Below, piece by piece: positions 1 through 8,370 of a stretch of 64,000 nt of DNA. The notes under the pieces are model-generated. The model saw nothing but the letters and a program-made list of their open reading frames with translations. It was not told the DNA's origin and made no database searches. The position numbers were made by a program, and so were the translations under genes. Origin of the DNA: Janthinobacterium sp. (GTDB lineage: Bacteria; Pseudomonadota; Gammaproteobacteria; Burkholderiales; Chitinibacteraceae); contig JANYCY010000033.1 of the NCBI GenBank assembly GCA_025360045.1, forward strand, positions 1 through 64,000, written 5' to 3'. Numbering within the stretch: the stretch's first letter is position 1; each line of letters starts with the position of its first letter.

Positions 1-30
1 CGCTCTCCCGCCACTGTGTCACGCGCAGTA

Positions 31-116
31 GCCACTCCCCGCGCCGAGCCTGCAAATCCCCCATAAATCCCCCTGCTTGATAAAAACCTCAGCATGACGA
101 AAAAAGGGAGTGGCGT
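31..116. repeat. Repeat-like block with inverted ends, family D fragment
   Basis: CCACTCCC near 32 and GGGAGTGG near 107 are inverted copies that bracket a block containing AAATCCCCC and AAATCCCCCTGCTTGATAAA. This resembles one arm of the family D repeat at 38028-38146. It carries stops in the frame that leads into the next gene, so it marks the place where the upstream gene is interrupted. Confidence 0.4.
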
Positions 117-289
117 TTAGATGGGAGGGCTGGGCGCTTACTGTAGAGCACTTGAAGAGCGAAAACAACACTGAAAATACAAAACTGGCCCTCAATAAAA
201 TATTAAGTGCGATAGATAAACTCGAGCATGGAGTAATCCTTTCAATAAAAAACAATAGCAATAGAACCATTCCGGAATTAATCAAATGA
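110..289 (+). pseudogene. Possible 3' remnant of a ZorA/MotA-like gene
   Basis: An open frame from a GTG at 110 encodes about 59 residues (ending NNSNRTIPELIK) and stops at 287-289, overlapping the ATG of the next gene as ATGA. Such tight coupling is typical of translationally coupled partners. In-frame stops at 29-31 and 95-97 show the frame does not continue upstream as an intact gene. In Zorya systems a MotA-like ZorA precedes ZorB, so this may be the tail of a truncated zorA. The tail itself has no recognisable motif, so the identity rests only on its position. Confidence 0.3.
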
Positions 290-933
290 AAGACAAGCCA
301 AATGAATGGGTATCAATCTCTGATTTAATGGCGGGTGTAATGGCTGTTGTTATGCTTTTGCTTGTTATGTCTGTACTGCAAAAGACCTATGCGGATCTAA
401 AGCATAAAAAAGAAATGGAAGAAAGCTCAGTTACGCAAAAAAGTAAAGTTTCTGCCATTTTGACTGACTTAAAATCTTCACTTAATAAACAAGGGGCTGC
501 AGATTTAGTCTCTTTTGATATTGATGCAGGCAGAATCACACTTAAAGATAATGTATTTGAACGAGGTAGTGCATGTATTACTGCCGAGGCAAAAACAGCC
601 ATTGCCAGTGTGGAGGAAAAAATTGCTAAATATTTAACAGAAGTAAAAGGGGCACAGGTTTTTATTAATGGGCATACAGACAATATCCCCGTGTCCAAAC
701 CTGTCACAGATTTTGCCCGTTTTTGCACTGTATACGATGACAACTTTACCCTTTCTGCCGCACGTGCACGTGAAGCTCGCAAATTACTCATTGGTAAACT
801 AGCAGAAGAAAAAGCAAAAGAGATTATTGTTGCTGGATATGGGGACTCTCAACCCTTAAAAGGGATTCCACATAGTGATGCAAAGAATCGCCGAGTAGAA
901 ATTAACTTTGCCTTTAAAGGGCTTGAACCTTAA
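286..933 (+). CDS. MotB/ZorB-like OmpA-family membrane protein
   Basis: A 215-residue protein with a short cytoplasmic N-terminus containing SISDLMAG, one transmembrane helix at about residues 14-33, a coiled-coil-like linker, and a C-terminal OmpA/MotB peptidoglycan-binding domain (about 120-210) with GHTDNIP, LSAARAREA and NRRVEI. An acidic residue at the start of the single helix is characteristic of the proton-channel subunits MotB, ExbD and ZorB. The WVSISDLMAG start resembles ZorB of the Zorya anti-phage system more than flagellar MotB. No zorC, zorD or zorE follows; the next gene is the convergent hslO. The start is fixed by the ATGA overlap with the upstream frame. It could equally be a generic OmpA-family protein of another system. 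Confidence 0.55.
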   Translation: MKDKPNEWVSISDLMAGVMAVVMLLLVMSVLQKTYADLKHKKEMEESSVTQKSKVSAILTDLKSSLNKQGAADLVSFDIDAGRITLKDNVFERGSACITAEAKTAIASVEEKIAKYLTEVKGAQVFINGHTDNIPVSKPVTDFARFCTVYDDNFTLSAARAREARKLLIGKLAEEKAKEIIVAGYGDSQPLKGIPHSDAKNRRVEINFAFKGLEP

Positions 934-950
934 AACCCAGTAATAAATTA

Positions 951-989
951 AAAAAACCGCCCAATCAGCAGCACTGGGGCGGTTTTTTT
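951..989. terminator. Bidirectional rho-independent terminator
   Basis: AAAAAACCGCCC and GGGGCGGTTTTTTT form a hairpin with A and T tracts on both sides, between the convergent ends of the OmpA-family gene and hslO. It can serve both. Confidence 0.85.
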
Positions 990-1009
990 ATGGCTAAATA
1001 TTACAAATA

Positions 1010-1879
1010 TCAATGCAGCTGCGGATTAACCTCAGTAATCCCATGCCCAATAAATAGCTGGGTAACGTCTACTTGATCGAACTGGTATTTCTCGTTGCAG
1101 AACTCGCAGCCCACGTCCACATGGCCGTGTTCGGCCAGTAGGCCTTCAATTTCTTCTTTGCCTAGCATTTTCAGCATGCCGCCTACGCGCTCTCTGGAGC
1201 AGGTGCAGGCAAAGCTTGGGAATACGGGGTCGAAGATGCGGACTTTTTCTTCGTTATACAGGCGATAGAGTGTTTCACGCAGCGGCAGGGTCAGTAGTTC
1301 TTCGTCTTGAATCGTTTGCGATAAGGCGGTGACTCTGTCCCAGCCATCTTCATCGCCTTGGCCTTCTGGTAGTTTTTGAATCAACAGGCCACCGGTCATT
1401 TCTCCGTCGGCCGCCAGCCAGATTTTGGTGTCGAGCTGCTCTGAGCGCTGCATATAGTTTTCGATGATTTCAGCCACGCTCTGGCCTTTTTCAAAGCCCA
1501 CAATACCTTGCCATGTTTCGCCGTCTTGCGGGTCGATCATGATGGAAAACTGGCCTTGGCCGATCAGCTCGGCCAGCGTGGCATCGCTAGAAAGCAAGCC
1601 TTCCCAACGCGCTGTAGCGCGCATGGTCATTTCGCTAGTGCATTCCACCACCAGCATTTTCAACGGGCCATTGCCACGCAATTGCATCACTAAAGTGCCA
1701 TCGAGCTTAATGGTTGCGGTGAGTAAGGCGGCAGCGGAAAGTAGCTCGCCAATGCGCTTTTGTAAAACCGGCGGGTAAGGATGACGGGTCAAAACTTCTT
1801 TATAGGTTGCATCAAGCTGAACAATTTCGCCGCGTACTGGCAGGCCATCAAACAGAAAACGCTCTAGTGAATCTTTCAT
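1010..1879 (-). CDS. hslO: Hsp33 redox-regulated holdase chaperone
   Basis: A 289-residue cytosolic chaperone of normal family length. The C-terminal zinc-binding redox switch is intact: CTC at residues 225-227 and CEFC at 258-261, with the usual spacing of about 30 residues between the pairs. Oxidative unfolding of this centre turns Hsp33 into an ATP-independent holdase. The N-terminal LERFLFDGLPVRGEIVQLD and the YMQRSEQLDT region match the family. The start ATG overlaps the stop of the upstream proteasome-like gene by 4 bp, so the two are probably translated from one mRNA, placing a stress chaperone with a proteasome-fold protein. Confidence 0.95.
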   Translation of the reverse strand: MKDSLERFLFDGLPVRGEIVQLDATYKEVLTRHPYPPVLQKRIGELLSAAALLTATIKLDGTLVMQLRGNGPLKMLVVECTSEMTMRATARWEGLLSSDATLAELIGQGQFSIMIDPQDGETWQGIVGFEKGQSVAEIIENYMQRSEQLDTKIWLAADGEMTGGLLIQKLPEGQGDEDGWDRVTALSQTIQDEELLTLPLRETLYRLYNEEKVRIFDPVFPSFACTCSRERVGGMLKMLGKEEIEGLLAEHGHVDVGCEFCNEKYQFDQVDVTQLFIGHGITEVNPQLH

Positions 1880-2466
1880 TTTTTGCTCTCTACTGATTTA
1901 ACTTTTGTTACGGTGTAGCTCGTCATGGGCATAGATGAGCTTACATCAAAAGCACAACCTGCTTCGATCCCAATACGGGCAATGTCAGCCGCGCTTAAAT
2001 CAGGGTTATCGTAAACAGCATTCATGGCGCCAATTGCGTAATCACGGCCACTGCCTATGCCCCAGAAGCGCTGGTATTCATAGACTTCTCGCAGGCTATA
2101 GACGGCAAAAATACCATGTGGATTAGCCATCAAAACGGTCATTTGGCTAGATTCGTAAGGATCATCGTCTTCTTCGTCTACTTTTAAGAAAAAATCATCT
2201 TTTAATTTGGGATGCAGTTTTCTAAAGCTTTCAAAAATGGCAGGTCTATCGCTGAAATCTAGGTTTTTTACTTTTTTAAGCGCAGCCTGCAACACTAAAT
2301 CGTGTGCAGCGCTGCCTGCAATTGAGAAATAACCATCGTGTGCAGCAAAAATTTTATTCCAACATGCATCGTCCCCCGCACCTAGCCGGGTATCACCAAA
2401 AGTAGATTGGCTATCCGCCGCAATAGCGATCTGATCGCCTTTTTTAACAACAACTACCGTGGTCAT
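1876..2466 (-). CDS. HslV/proteasome beta-like N-terminal-nucleophile protein
   Basis: A 196-residue protein starting MTTVVVVKKGDQIAIAADSQ, which resembles the start of HslV (MTTIV, then GDGQ). Removal of Met1 would expose Thr2 as catalytic nucleophile. Later segments (FSIAGSAAHDLVLQ; FWGIGSGRDYAIGAMNA) fit the Ntn-hydrolase fold, where G-[ST]-G-x-x-x-A-x-G-A precedes a helix. It is longer than HslV (about 175 residues) and no hslU ATPase is adjacent. The 4 bp overlap with hslO implies co-expression. Family membership is inferred from the N-terminus and glycine-rich motif; peptidase activity is not shown. Automated pipelines may give such proteins an unrelated label. Confidence 0.7.
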   Translation of the reverse strand: MTTVVVVKKGDQIAIAADSQSTFGDTRLGAGDDACWNKIFAAHDGYFSIAGSAAHDLVLQAALKKVKNLDFSDRPAIFESFRKLHPKLKDDFFLKVDEEDDDPYESSQMTVLMANPHGIFAVYSLREVYEYQRFWGIGSGRDYAIGAMNAVYDNPDLSAADIARIGIEAGCAFDVSSSMPMTSYTVTKVKSVESKK

Positions 2467-2500
2467 TTATTTTCCTTATTAGCGCAGTTCTAAAAAAAAC

Positions 2501-2720
2501 CTGTAGACACAGAGAAAAAACAAGAACAAAGAGCACACAACCTTTAGGATAGGGCACGAAATAAGCGCCCGAAATGGCATGTCGTTATCCCCTAGTGTTT
2601 TTATTGGAGATCCAGCAGCGCAGCTGGATTCCCGCCAAAGACACGCGGGAATGACGAGGGTTTCATCTATTATTTTCTCTGTGTGCTGTATTGCCCCTCT
2701 GTGTTCTCTGTGTCTACAGA
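2501..2720. repeat. Family A inverted repeat (CACAGAG type), split by a family B element
   Basis: CTGTAGACACAGAGAA at 2501 is matched by its inverse TTCTCTGTGTCTACAG ending at about 2720. Between the arms lies a complete family B element (2582-2657). The same CACAGAG/CTCTGTG arms recur at six other intergenic places in the window. Confidence 0.75.
2582..2657. repeat. Family B palindromic repeat (CGTCATTCCCGC type)
   Basis: Read on the minus strand it starts CGTCATTCCCGCGTG and contains TCCAGCTGCGCTGCTGGA, ending in GGGGATAACGA. The ends are inverted copies (TCATTCCCG against CGGGGATAACGA-like). Related copies are at 35121-35196, 40773-40845, 53081-53153 and a half copy at 57674-57700. Here it is nested within a family A element. 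Confidence 0.75.
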
Positions 2721-2743
2721 TTTTTTAATGAGAGTTATTCCAA

Positions 2744-3223
2744 TTAATCTTGTTCTTCAATCAACTCAATCAAGCGAATCAAGGCATGGCGTACTGTTTG
2801 CATACGCACGTCGCGCCTGTCGCCATCAAATAATTCTTGCTCGGTGATAATTCCCGCTGGCCCGGCAAAAGCAAAGCAGACTGTACCCACCGGTTTTTCA
2901 ACGCTACCCCCTGCTGGGCCTGCCACGCCGCTGACGGCAACGCCCCACTCAGCACTGGCCAGATGACAAGCACCTTGCACCATGGCGGCGACGACAGGCT
3001 CGCTCACCGCGCCCAGCTTGGCGATAAAATCAGGCGGGACGGCAAGCATGTCCATTTTGGCTTCGTTGGAATAAGTAATAAAGCCACGCTCAAACCACGC
3101 CGAGCTGCCTGCCACATCGGTAATCGCTCCGGCAATCAGGCCACCAGTGCAAGATTCTGCGGTTGTTACGCTCTGACCACGCGCCAACAACACACGACCG
3201 AGCTGAGTTGCTAATACCAACAT
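2744..3223 (-). CDS. pncC: Nicotinamide-nucleotide amidase, CinA C-terminal family
   Basis: A 159-residue stand-alone CinA C-terminal domain that deamidates nicotinamide mononucleotide to nicotinate mononucleotide in NAD salvage. It has VTTAESCTGG with the catalytic Ser, the GVSGVAGPAGGSVEKPVG loop, and the usual length. The ORF track starts 29 codons earlier at 3310, but that extension is translated from a family C repeat. The ATG at 3223 (MLVLATQLGRVLL) has a Shine-Dalgarno-like AAAGGTG at suitable spacing and matches the family start. Confidence 0.93.
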   Translation of the reverse strand: MLVLATQLGRVLLARGQSVTTAESCTGGLIAGAITDVAGSSAWFERGFITYSNEAKMDMLAVPPDFIAKLGAVSEPVVAAMVQGACHLASAEWGVAVSGVAGPAGGSVEKPVGTVCFAFAGPAGIITEQELFDGDRRDVRMQTVRHALIRLIELIEEQD

Positions 3224-3259
3224 GGGGGTGACACCTTTAGATTTCAAATAAAAACAGGG

Positions 3260-3320
3260 GGTAGGGCGGGTGCAAGCCACGTATTTTTCAGCATTGCTCG
3301 CGGGTTGCACCCGCCCTACG
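3260..3320. repeat. Family C inverted repeat (GTAGGGCGGGTG type)
   Basis: GTAGGGCGGGTGCAA near 3261 is matched by TTGCACCCGCCCTAC near 3318, with AGCATTGCTCGCGG between. The tail TTACTTACGTTGATAGGATT also occurs after the copy at 28331-28428. Confidence 0.8.
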
Positions 3321-3372
3321 AATAACGTTTTACTTACGTTGATAGGATTAGATCCAACTCGCCCTACTTTAT

Positions 3373-3945
3373 TTAAACCGCCGCAGGAACAACGACCGCT
3401 GGCTCTCGAATAAAGTTTTCGCGGTAGAACTTCAGCTCATCAATCGATTCTTGGATATCGGCTAAAGCGGTATGCGCGCCGCGCTTTTTAAATTGCTTGG
3501 CGATTTCTGGCTGCCAGCGTTTGCACAGCTCTTTGAGTGTGGACACGTCCAGATTACGGTAATGGAAGAACTCTTCCAAAGTAGGCAGGTATTTCACCAA
3601 AAAGCGTCGATCCTGATGCACCGAATTACCACATAGTGGCGATGCACCTTTAGGCACATGTTCTTTTAAAAAGGCGATGAGTTGTGCTTCTACTTCGGCC
3701 TCAGTAAAAGTCGATGCTTTTACTTTATCGATTAAGCCCGATTTACCGTGGGTGTTTTTATTCCAATCGTCCATCGCATCTAAAACGCTATCATCCTGAT
3801 GCACCACAAATACGGGGCCTTCGGCAATCATATTCAGATTGCTATCGGTAATAATGACGGCAATTTCGATCACGCGCTCTTTCTCGGGATCAAGCCCTGT
3901 CATCTCCATATCAACCCAGATGAGGTGGTTCTTGTCTTGTGGCAT
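3373..3945 (-). CDS. orn: Oligoribonuclease
   Basis: A 190-residue 3'-5' exoribonuclease of the DEDDh family that degrades 2-5 nt RNAs, including pGpG from cyclic-di-GMP turnover. Visible motifs are [11 protein letters not shown] (first Asp and Glu), [23 protein letters not shown] with the third acidic region, and [10 protein letters not shown] with the catalytic His and final Asp. Length matches the family. It is essential or growth-limiting in many proteobacteria. It is divergent from the M48 protease gene across a gap of about 45 bp. Confidence 0.97.
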   Translation of the reverse strand: MPQDKNHLIWVDMEMTGLDPEKERVIEIAVIITDSNLNMIAEGPVFVVHQDDSVLDAMDDWNKNTHGKSGLIDKVKASTFTEAEVEAQLIAFLKEHVPKGASPLCGNSVHQDRRFLVKYLPTLEEFFHYRNLDVSTLKELCKRWQPEIAKQFKKRGAHTALADIQESIDELKFYRENFIREPAVVVPAAV

Positions 3946-3989
3946 ACTTGGCCTTATTCAATCACACAAAAATGCTATTTTACCCGCAA

Positions 3990-5237
3990 ATGAACGCAAA
4001 TCAGTTCTCCCTCCTCTTTCTGTTTGCTTTAACGGCCAGCGTAATATTGCAACTCTGGCTGGCAATGCGCCATATCAACCATGTAAAACGCCATAGAGGC
4101 AGCGTTCCTGCTGAGTTTAGCGCAGAGATCACCCCAGCCTCGCATCAACGCGCCGCCGATTACACTGTGGCAAAAACACGTTTTGGCATGATCCTTACCC
4201 TGTTTGAAGCCATGCTTTTAGGCGCATTTACCTTGGGTGGTGGCATTGAGTGGTTCAATCAACTGGTATCAGGCTGGTTTAGCTCGCCACTTTGGGCAGG
4301 TGTGGCCTTGATTATGGGCATCACGCTTATCCATAGCTTAATCACTCTGCCATTTACTTTAATTTCCACTTTCAAAATTGAAGCCAGTTTTGGCTTTAAT
4401 AATATGAGTGCCAAACTATTTATTGCCGATACGCTTAAAACCACGGCCGTGGCCGTGGTGATTGGCCTGCCGCTCTTGGCTGGCGTGTTATGGCTAATGG
4501 AGCAAATGGGCACATATTGGTGGCTATGGGTTTGGGCTGTGTGGGTAGGATTTTCACTGTTATTAATGTGGGCCTTTCCCACTTTTATTGCGCCAATTTT
4601 TAATAAATTTGAGCCTTTATCTGATCCTGATTTAAAACAGCGAATCGAATCGCTTTTAAGCCGCTGCGGCTTCAAAACCAATGGCATTTATGTAATGGAT
4701 GGCTCTAAGCGCTCTAGCCATGGCAATGCTTATTTCACTGGGCTTGGTAAAGCCAAGCGAATTGTATTTTTTGATACCCTGCTCAAGCATTTAAATGCCA
4801 GTGAAGTGGCCGCTGTATTGGCGCATGAATTAGGCCACTTTAAGCATCGCCATATTGCCAAACGTATGGCTTGGACCTTTGGCCTAATGCTGGGTATGTT
4901 GTGGGTTTTAGGGCAATTAAAACAGGAATTATGGTTTTATCAAGGCCTAGGCGTAAATAGCCAATCCACCGCTACGGCCCTCTTGCTATTCTTTTTAGTG
5001 ATGCCGGTGTTTACCTTTATTTTTGCCCCGCTCAGCTCAATGTCATCGCGCAAGCATGAATATGAAGCCGATGCTTATGCGGCAGAGCAAGAATCCCCCA
5101 GCGATTTGATTAATGCCTTGGTGAAGCTTTATCGCGACAATGCCGCCACGCTCACGCCTGACCCTTGGCATAGCCTGTTTTACGATAGTCACCCACCAGC
5201 TGCATTACGTATCGCGGCTTTGAAAAAGCTAAATTAA
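3990..5237 (+). CDS. M48-family (Ste24-like) integral membrane zinc metallopeptidase
   Basis: A 415-residue inner-membrane protein with several hydrophobic helices, the zinc motif HELGH in AAVLAHELGHFKHRH, and the distal zinc ligand Glu in KHEYEADAYA. This matches the eukaryotic-type CAAX protease Ste24 subfamily of peptidase M48, thought to act in membrane protein quality control in bacteria. The ORF track starts at a GTG at 3939 that lies inside the orn 5' end. ATGs at 3972 and 3990 are more likely; MNANQFSLLFLFAL at 3990 reads directly into the first helix. No strong ribosome binding site distinguishes the two. Confidence 0.88.
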   Translation: MNANQFSLLFLFALTASVILQLWLAMRHINHVKRHRGSVPAEFSAEITPASHQRAADYTVAKTRFGMILTLFEAMLLGAFTLGGGIEWFNQLVSGWFSSPLWAGVALIMGITLIHSLITLPFTLISTFKIEASFGFNNMSAKLFIADTLKTTAVAVVIGLPLLAGVLWLMEQMGTYWWLWVWAVWVGFSLLLMWAFPTFIAPIFNKFEPLSDPDLKQRIESLLSRCGFKTNGIYVMDGSKRSSHGNAYFTGLGKAKRIVFFDTLLKHLNASEVAAVLAHELGHFKHRHIAKRMAWTFGLMLGMLWVLGQLKQELWFYQGLGVNSQSTATALLLFFLVMPVFTFIFAPLSSMSSRKHEYEADAYAAEQESPSDLINALVKLYRDNAATLTPDPWHSLFYDSHPPAALRIAALKKLN

Positions 5238-5272
5238 ACTAATTGTTATTGACCTTATAGAGAGAATATAAA

Positions 5273-5599
5273 ATGTCACTCAGCACAGAGCATTGCCAAG
5301 ATGGCGCAGCTAAGCTCAGCGAAGTAGAAGCAGAAATGTTATCTACCGATCTGCAAGACTGGATCGTGACTGATACTTATCTGGAGAAAACCTTCCGCTT
5401 TAAAAACTTTTACGAAACCATGGGTTTTGTAAATGCCGTGGCCTGGATGGCCAATCAGCAAGATCACCACCCCGATTTAGACGTTAGCTACAGCCGCTGC
5501 CGCGTGCGCTGGAATACTCATTCCGCCAACGGTATCAGCCGTAATGATTTTATCTGCGCTGCCCGTTCGGACGCACTCACATTGAAAGCGAATTCATGA
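5273..5599 (+). CDS. phhB: Pterin-4a-carbinolamine dehydratase
   Basis: A 108-residue protein that dehydrates 4a-hydroxytetrahydrobiopterin in pterin recycling for aromatic amino acid hydroxylases. The family motif DHHPDLDVSYSRCRVRWNTH with its conserved histidines is intact, as is the F-x-F-x-x-F-x-E-x-M-x-F segment. Length is typical. AGAGAG lies just upstream of the ATG. Its TGA overlaps the ATG of rsgA (ATGA), so the two genes are cotranscribed. No phenylalanine hydroxylase gene is nearby. Confidence 0.93.
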   Translation: MSLSTEHCQDGAAKLSEVEAEMLSTDLQDWIVTDTYLEKTFRFKNFYETMGFVNAVAWMANQQDHHPDLDVSYSRCRVRWNTHSANGISRNDFICAARSDALTLKANS

Positions 5600-6474
5600 C
5601 AGAAACAGCCCGTATCGTCGCTAGCCACGGCAGGTCTTATATCGTTGAATGCACTCATGGCCAGCGCCTTCGGGCCAGTACCCGTGGCAAAAAAACGGAC
5701 TACGCCTGTGGCGATTTAGTCGACATCCAGATATTGAACGATGAGCAAGCGGTGATTGAGCGCGTATTAGAGCGCAAAACCCTGCTTTATCGCTCTGATG
5801 CCTGGAAAAGCAAGCTGATCGCAGCCAATGTCACCCAGCTGATTATTGTATTAGCCTCGGAGCCTAGCTTTTCTACCGAGCTAATCAGCCGCTGCGCCAT
5901 TGCCGCCGAAGCGGGTGGCATTCAAACCCTAATCTGCTTAAATAAATGCGATTTACCAACGGCGGCGGCGGCAAAAGAGCGGCTGCAATACTTTGTAAAT
6001 TTAGGCTACAACGTGGTTGAAATTTCGGCGCTCGATAATATCGCCCCGCTACGTGCTTCTTTAGTGGGGCATATTTCGGTATTGGTTGGGCAATCGGGCA
6101 TGGGTAAATCCACCATTACCAATGCGCTACTGCCAGACGCTAATGCACGAGTGAATGAGATTTCTATCGCGCTGGACGCGGGTAAGCACACCACCACCAA
6201 TGCCACGTTTTATCATTTGGATGCAGAATCGGCACTGATTGATTCGCCAGGCTTACAGTCTTTTGGCTTGGCGCATATCACGGCGCAAGATTTACCGGCT
6301 TATTTTCCAGAATTGAGAGAGCGAATTGGCACTTGCCGCTTTCATAACTGCCGCCACCGCCAAGAACCAGATTGTGGCATGCGCGCAGGGGTAGAAGAAG
6401 GCACGATTAGCCCACAAAGGCTGGCCCTGCTGCATCGCTTACAAGATGAATTAAGTGCAGGTGAGCGCTATTAA
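5596..6474 (+). CDS. rsgA: Ribosome small-subunit maturation GTPase RsgA
   Basis: A 292-residue circularly permuted GTPase that checks 30S subunit assembly. In order: OB-fold (residues 5-65), the permuted GTPase motifs NKCDLP (G4), GQSGMGKST (G1, about residue 164) and DSPGLQSFGL (G3), then the zinc-binding C-terminal segment with CRFHNCRHRQEPDC. All zinc ligands are present. Translationally coupled to the pterin dehydratase gene by a 4 bp overlap. Confidence 0.97.
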   Translation: MTETARIVASHGRSYIVECTHGQRLRASTRGKKTDYACGDLVDIQILNDEQAVIERVLERKTLLYRSDAWKSKLIAANVTQLIIVLASEPSFSTELISRCAIAAEAGGIQTLICLNKCDLPTAAAAKERLQYFVNLGYNVVEISALDNIAPLRASLVGHISVLVGQSGMGKSTITNALLPDANARVNEISIALDAGKHTTTNATFYHLDAESALIDSPGLQSFGLAHITAQDLPAYFPELRERIGTCRFHNCRHRQEPDCGMRAGVEEGTISPQRLALLHRLQDELSAGERY

Positions 6475-6656
6475 ATCTAGCCAATAGGCCTGCATTTATT
6501 TGAGAAATACACAGCCTAGACTAAGCTGTAAAAGAAGAAATTAAGTCATCAGACCAAATATGACATACAAGTATCTTATTTAAAGAACAAGCCTCCATAG
6601 GCTGCTCTGCCTGATGCTTAATTTCTTATTTTATTCAATCGGCTTGGGGTGAGGTA

Positions 6657-8168
6657 ATGAGTAAAGCGACTACGGTACGTCGACAGTTTATTAGCCTGCT
6701 TTTACTGATTATTTTATTACTGCTTTCCCAAACAGCCATCATTTGGCATATTTCATCCGAAGTGCTCATCAATGGCCCGCGCTATCAGCGCATTATCGCT
6801 AGTAAAGACCTCATTGCCGATATCCTTCCCCCTCCCGCTTATTTAGTAGAAACACATCTGCTGGTACAGCAATTAATCAATAGCACCGATGCCAAACAAA
6901 GTGCCCAACTCATTCAAGACTTAAATAAAGCAGAAAAAACCTTTAAAGAACGCCAACTTTACTGGCATCACAGTTTGTTCCCTCAGTCCATCATTCAAGC
7001 AATGAAAGACGTCGCCTACCCTCCTGCACAACAATATTTCGACTTACTCAGGAAACAGCTTCTGCCTGCCATCAACGTAGATGACTATTTTGCAATAAAA
7101 GAAACGGGCATCAAATTACAAGCGCTATATGAGGTGCATCGCAAAGGAATCGATGCCGTTATTCCTCTTGCCCTTGCCTACCAGCAAGAGGAAGAAAAAA
7201 TGGCGGCCCTCACCGCACAAAAAAGTAGCCAGATGGCTCTAGGCTTACTCATTACCACGCTTATCATCATCAGCCTTATCGTGGCGTCAACTTATCGCAA
7301 AGTACTACATATTTTAGAAGCTGAACCTGCAATGGCCGATGTGATGACACATATCGCAGCAGGCAATTTGCAAGTGGTCACCGCGCTCAACCCTAAAGAT
7401 GCAACAGGCTTGCTCGCAGGGATAAAAGCCATGGGCATGCACTTAACACAGGTGATTGAAGACACCCAAAACTGCGTTTCTGCCCTTTCAACGCTATCTG
7501 CTCAAATCAGCATGACGGCAAGAACACTCAATCAGTCCAGCTATGAATTAGCCGCAGGCATTGAACAAAGCACTGCCGCTTTGAGCCAGCTCACCCATAC
7601 CACTCGGCTTACCCTCCAAAATAGCGTGCAATCGGTCAGGCAATCAGAAGACGCCGTTGAAGCATCCAAGCATGGCGCTTTAATCATCAGAGAAACCGTA
7701 AGCGTTATGCGAAATATCGCTAAAAAAGTCAACATCGTCGACGATATTGCCTACCAGACCAATCTGCTCGCCTTAAACGCCGCCATTGAGGCGGCACGGG
7801 CCGGAGAGCATGGCAAAGGATTTGCCGTAGTGGCGGTAGAAGTACGAAAACTAGCGCTACGCAGCCAAATTGCGGCCTCTGATATTGAGGGCTTGGCACA
7901 AACGAGCATCGAAAAATCAGATGCCGCCGTTCAAGCACTTGATCAGATTGAAAACGCAATTCAACGCACAGCCGAACTCATCTCGCAAATATCAACCTCA
8001 GCCGCAGATCAATCCAGCGCGATTGAACAAATCAGCGCAACCGTACAACAATTCAGCGCGATATCCAGTATGAATTCAGAGCTTGCCACTCAACTTACCA
8101 GCTCATCAGATGAAATCAAACAACAGACAGAATTAGTACAAGAAAAAATACATTTTTTTAAGCTATAA
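6657..8168 (+). CDS. Methyl-accepting chemotaxis protein with altered signalling tip
   Basis: A 503-residue inner-membrane chemoreceptor. It has a transmembrane helix at about 12-32, a periplasmic region of about 160 residues without a clear Cache domain (more like a four-helix-bundle sensor), a second helix at about 195-215, and a cytoplasmic signalling coiled coil. The hairpin tip reads [20 protein letters not shown], followed by [12 protein letters not shown] where the consensus is [12 protein letters not shown]. The Asp to Val and Glu to Leu changes sit close to the CheA/CheW contact surface. The cytoplasmic part is short. Ligand unknown. It ends HFFKL, like the other receptors here (RFKL), not in a CheR pentapeptide. 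Confidence 0.9.
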   Translation: MSKATTVRRQFISLLLLIILLLLSQTAIIWHISSEVLINGPRYQRIIASKDLIADILPPPAYLVETHLLVQQLINSTDAKQSAQLIQDLNKAEKTFKERQLYWHHSLFPQSIIQAMKDVAYPPAQQYFDLLRKQLLPAINVDDYFAIKETGIKLQALYEVHRKGIDAVIPLALAYQQEEEKMAALTAQKSSQMALGLLITTLIIISLIVASTYRKVLHILEAEPAMADVMTHIAAGNLQVVTALNPKDATGLLAGIKAMGMHLTQVIEDTQNCVSALSTLSAQISMTARTLNQSSYELAAGIEQSTAALSQLTHTTRLTLQNSVQSVRQSEDAVEASKHGALIIRETVSVMRNIAKKVNIVDDIAYQTNLLALNAAIEAARAGEHGKGFAVVAVEVRKLALRSQIAASDIEGLAQTSIEKSDAAVQALDQIENAIQRTAELISQISTSAADQSSAIEQISATVQQFSAISSMNSELATQLTSSSDEIKQQTELVQEKIHFFKL

Positions 8169-8179
8169 ACACTGCAAAT

Positions 8180-8235
8180 AGGAGGGGAGTAACATTCACA
8201 CTTTTCTGTAGCGCCCCTCCTCGATTTAAATCTAA
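8180..8235 (+). terminator. Hairpin downstream of the chemoreceptor gene, possible terminator
   Basis: AGGAGGGG at 8180 pairs with CCCCTCCT at 8214-8221 around a 26-nt loop. Only a weak T-rich stretch (CGATTTAAAT) follows, so termination is plausible but not certain. Confidence 0.4.
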
Positions 8236-8370
8236 TTATCGATAACTGAAAGCAAAAACCATGTTTACTTTAAGAATAATCAGAAATTATTTACAATAAA
8301 CACAGTTCACACTATGACAGTCCACGCAAAGTAGGCAAAATTAGCCTCTAAATTTTTATTGTGATTTGCC

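Noticed and set aside
19-285. 88-residue minus-strand ORF at the window start
   Set aside because: Opposite strand of the truncated upstream frame and repeat block; no family pattern or ribosome site.
3939-3989. Upstream GTG start of the M48 peptidase
   Set aside because: It overlaps the start codon of the divergent orn gene and adds residues not typical of the family; ATG at 3990 or 3972 is more likely.
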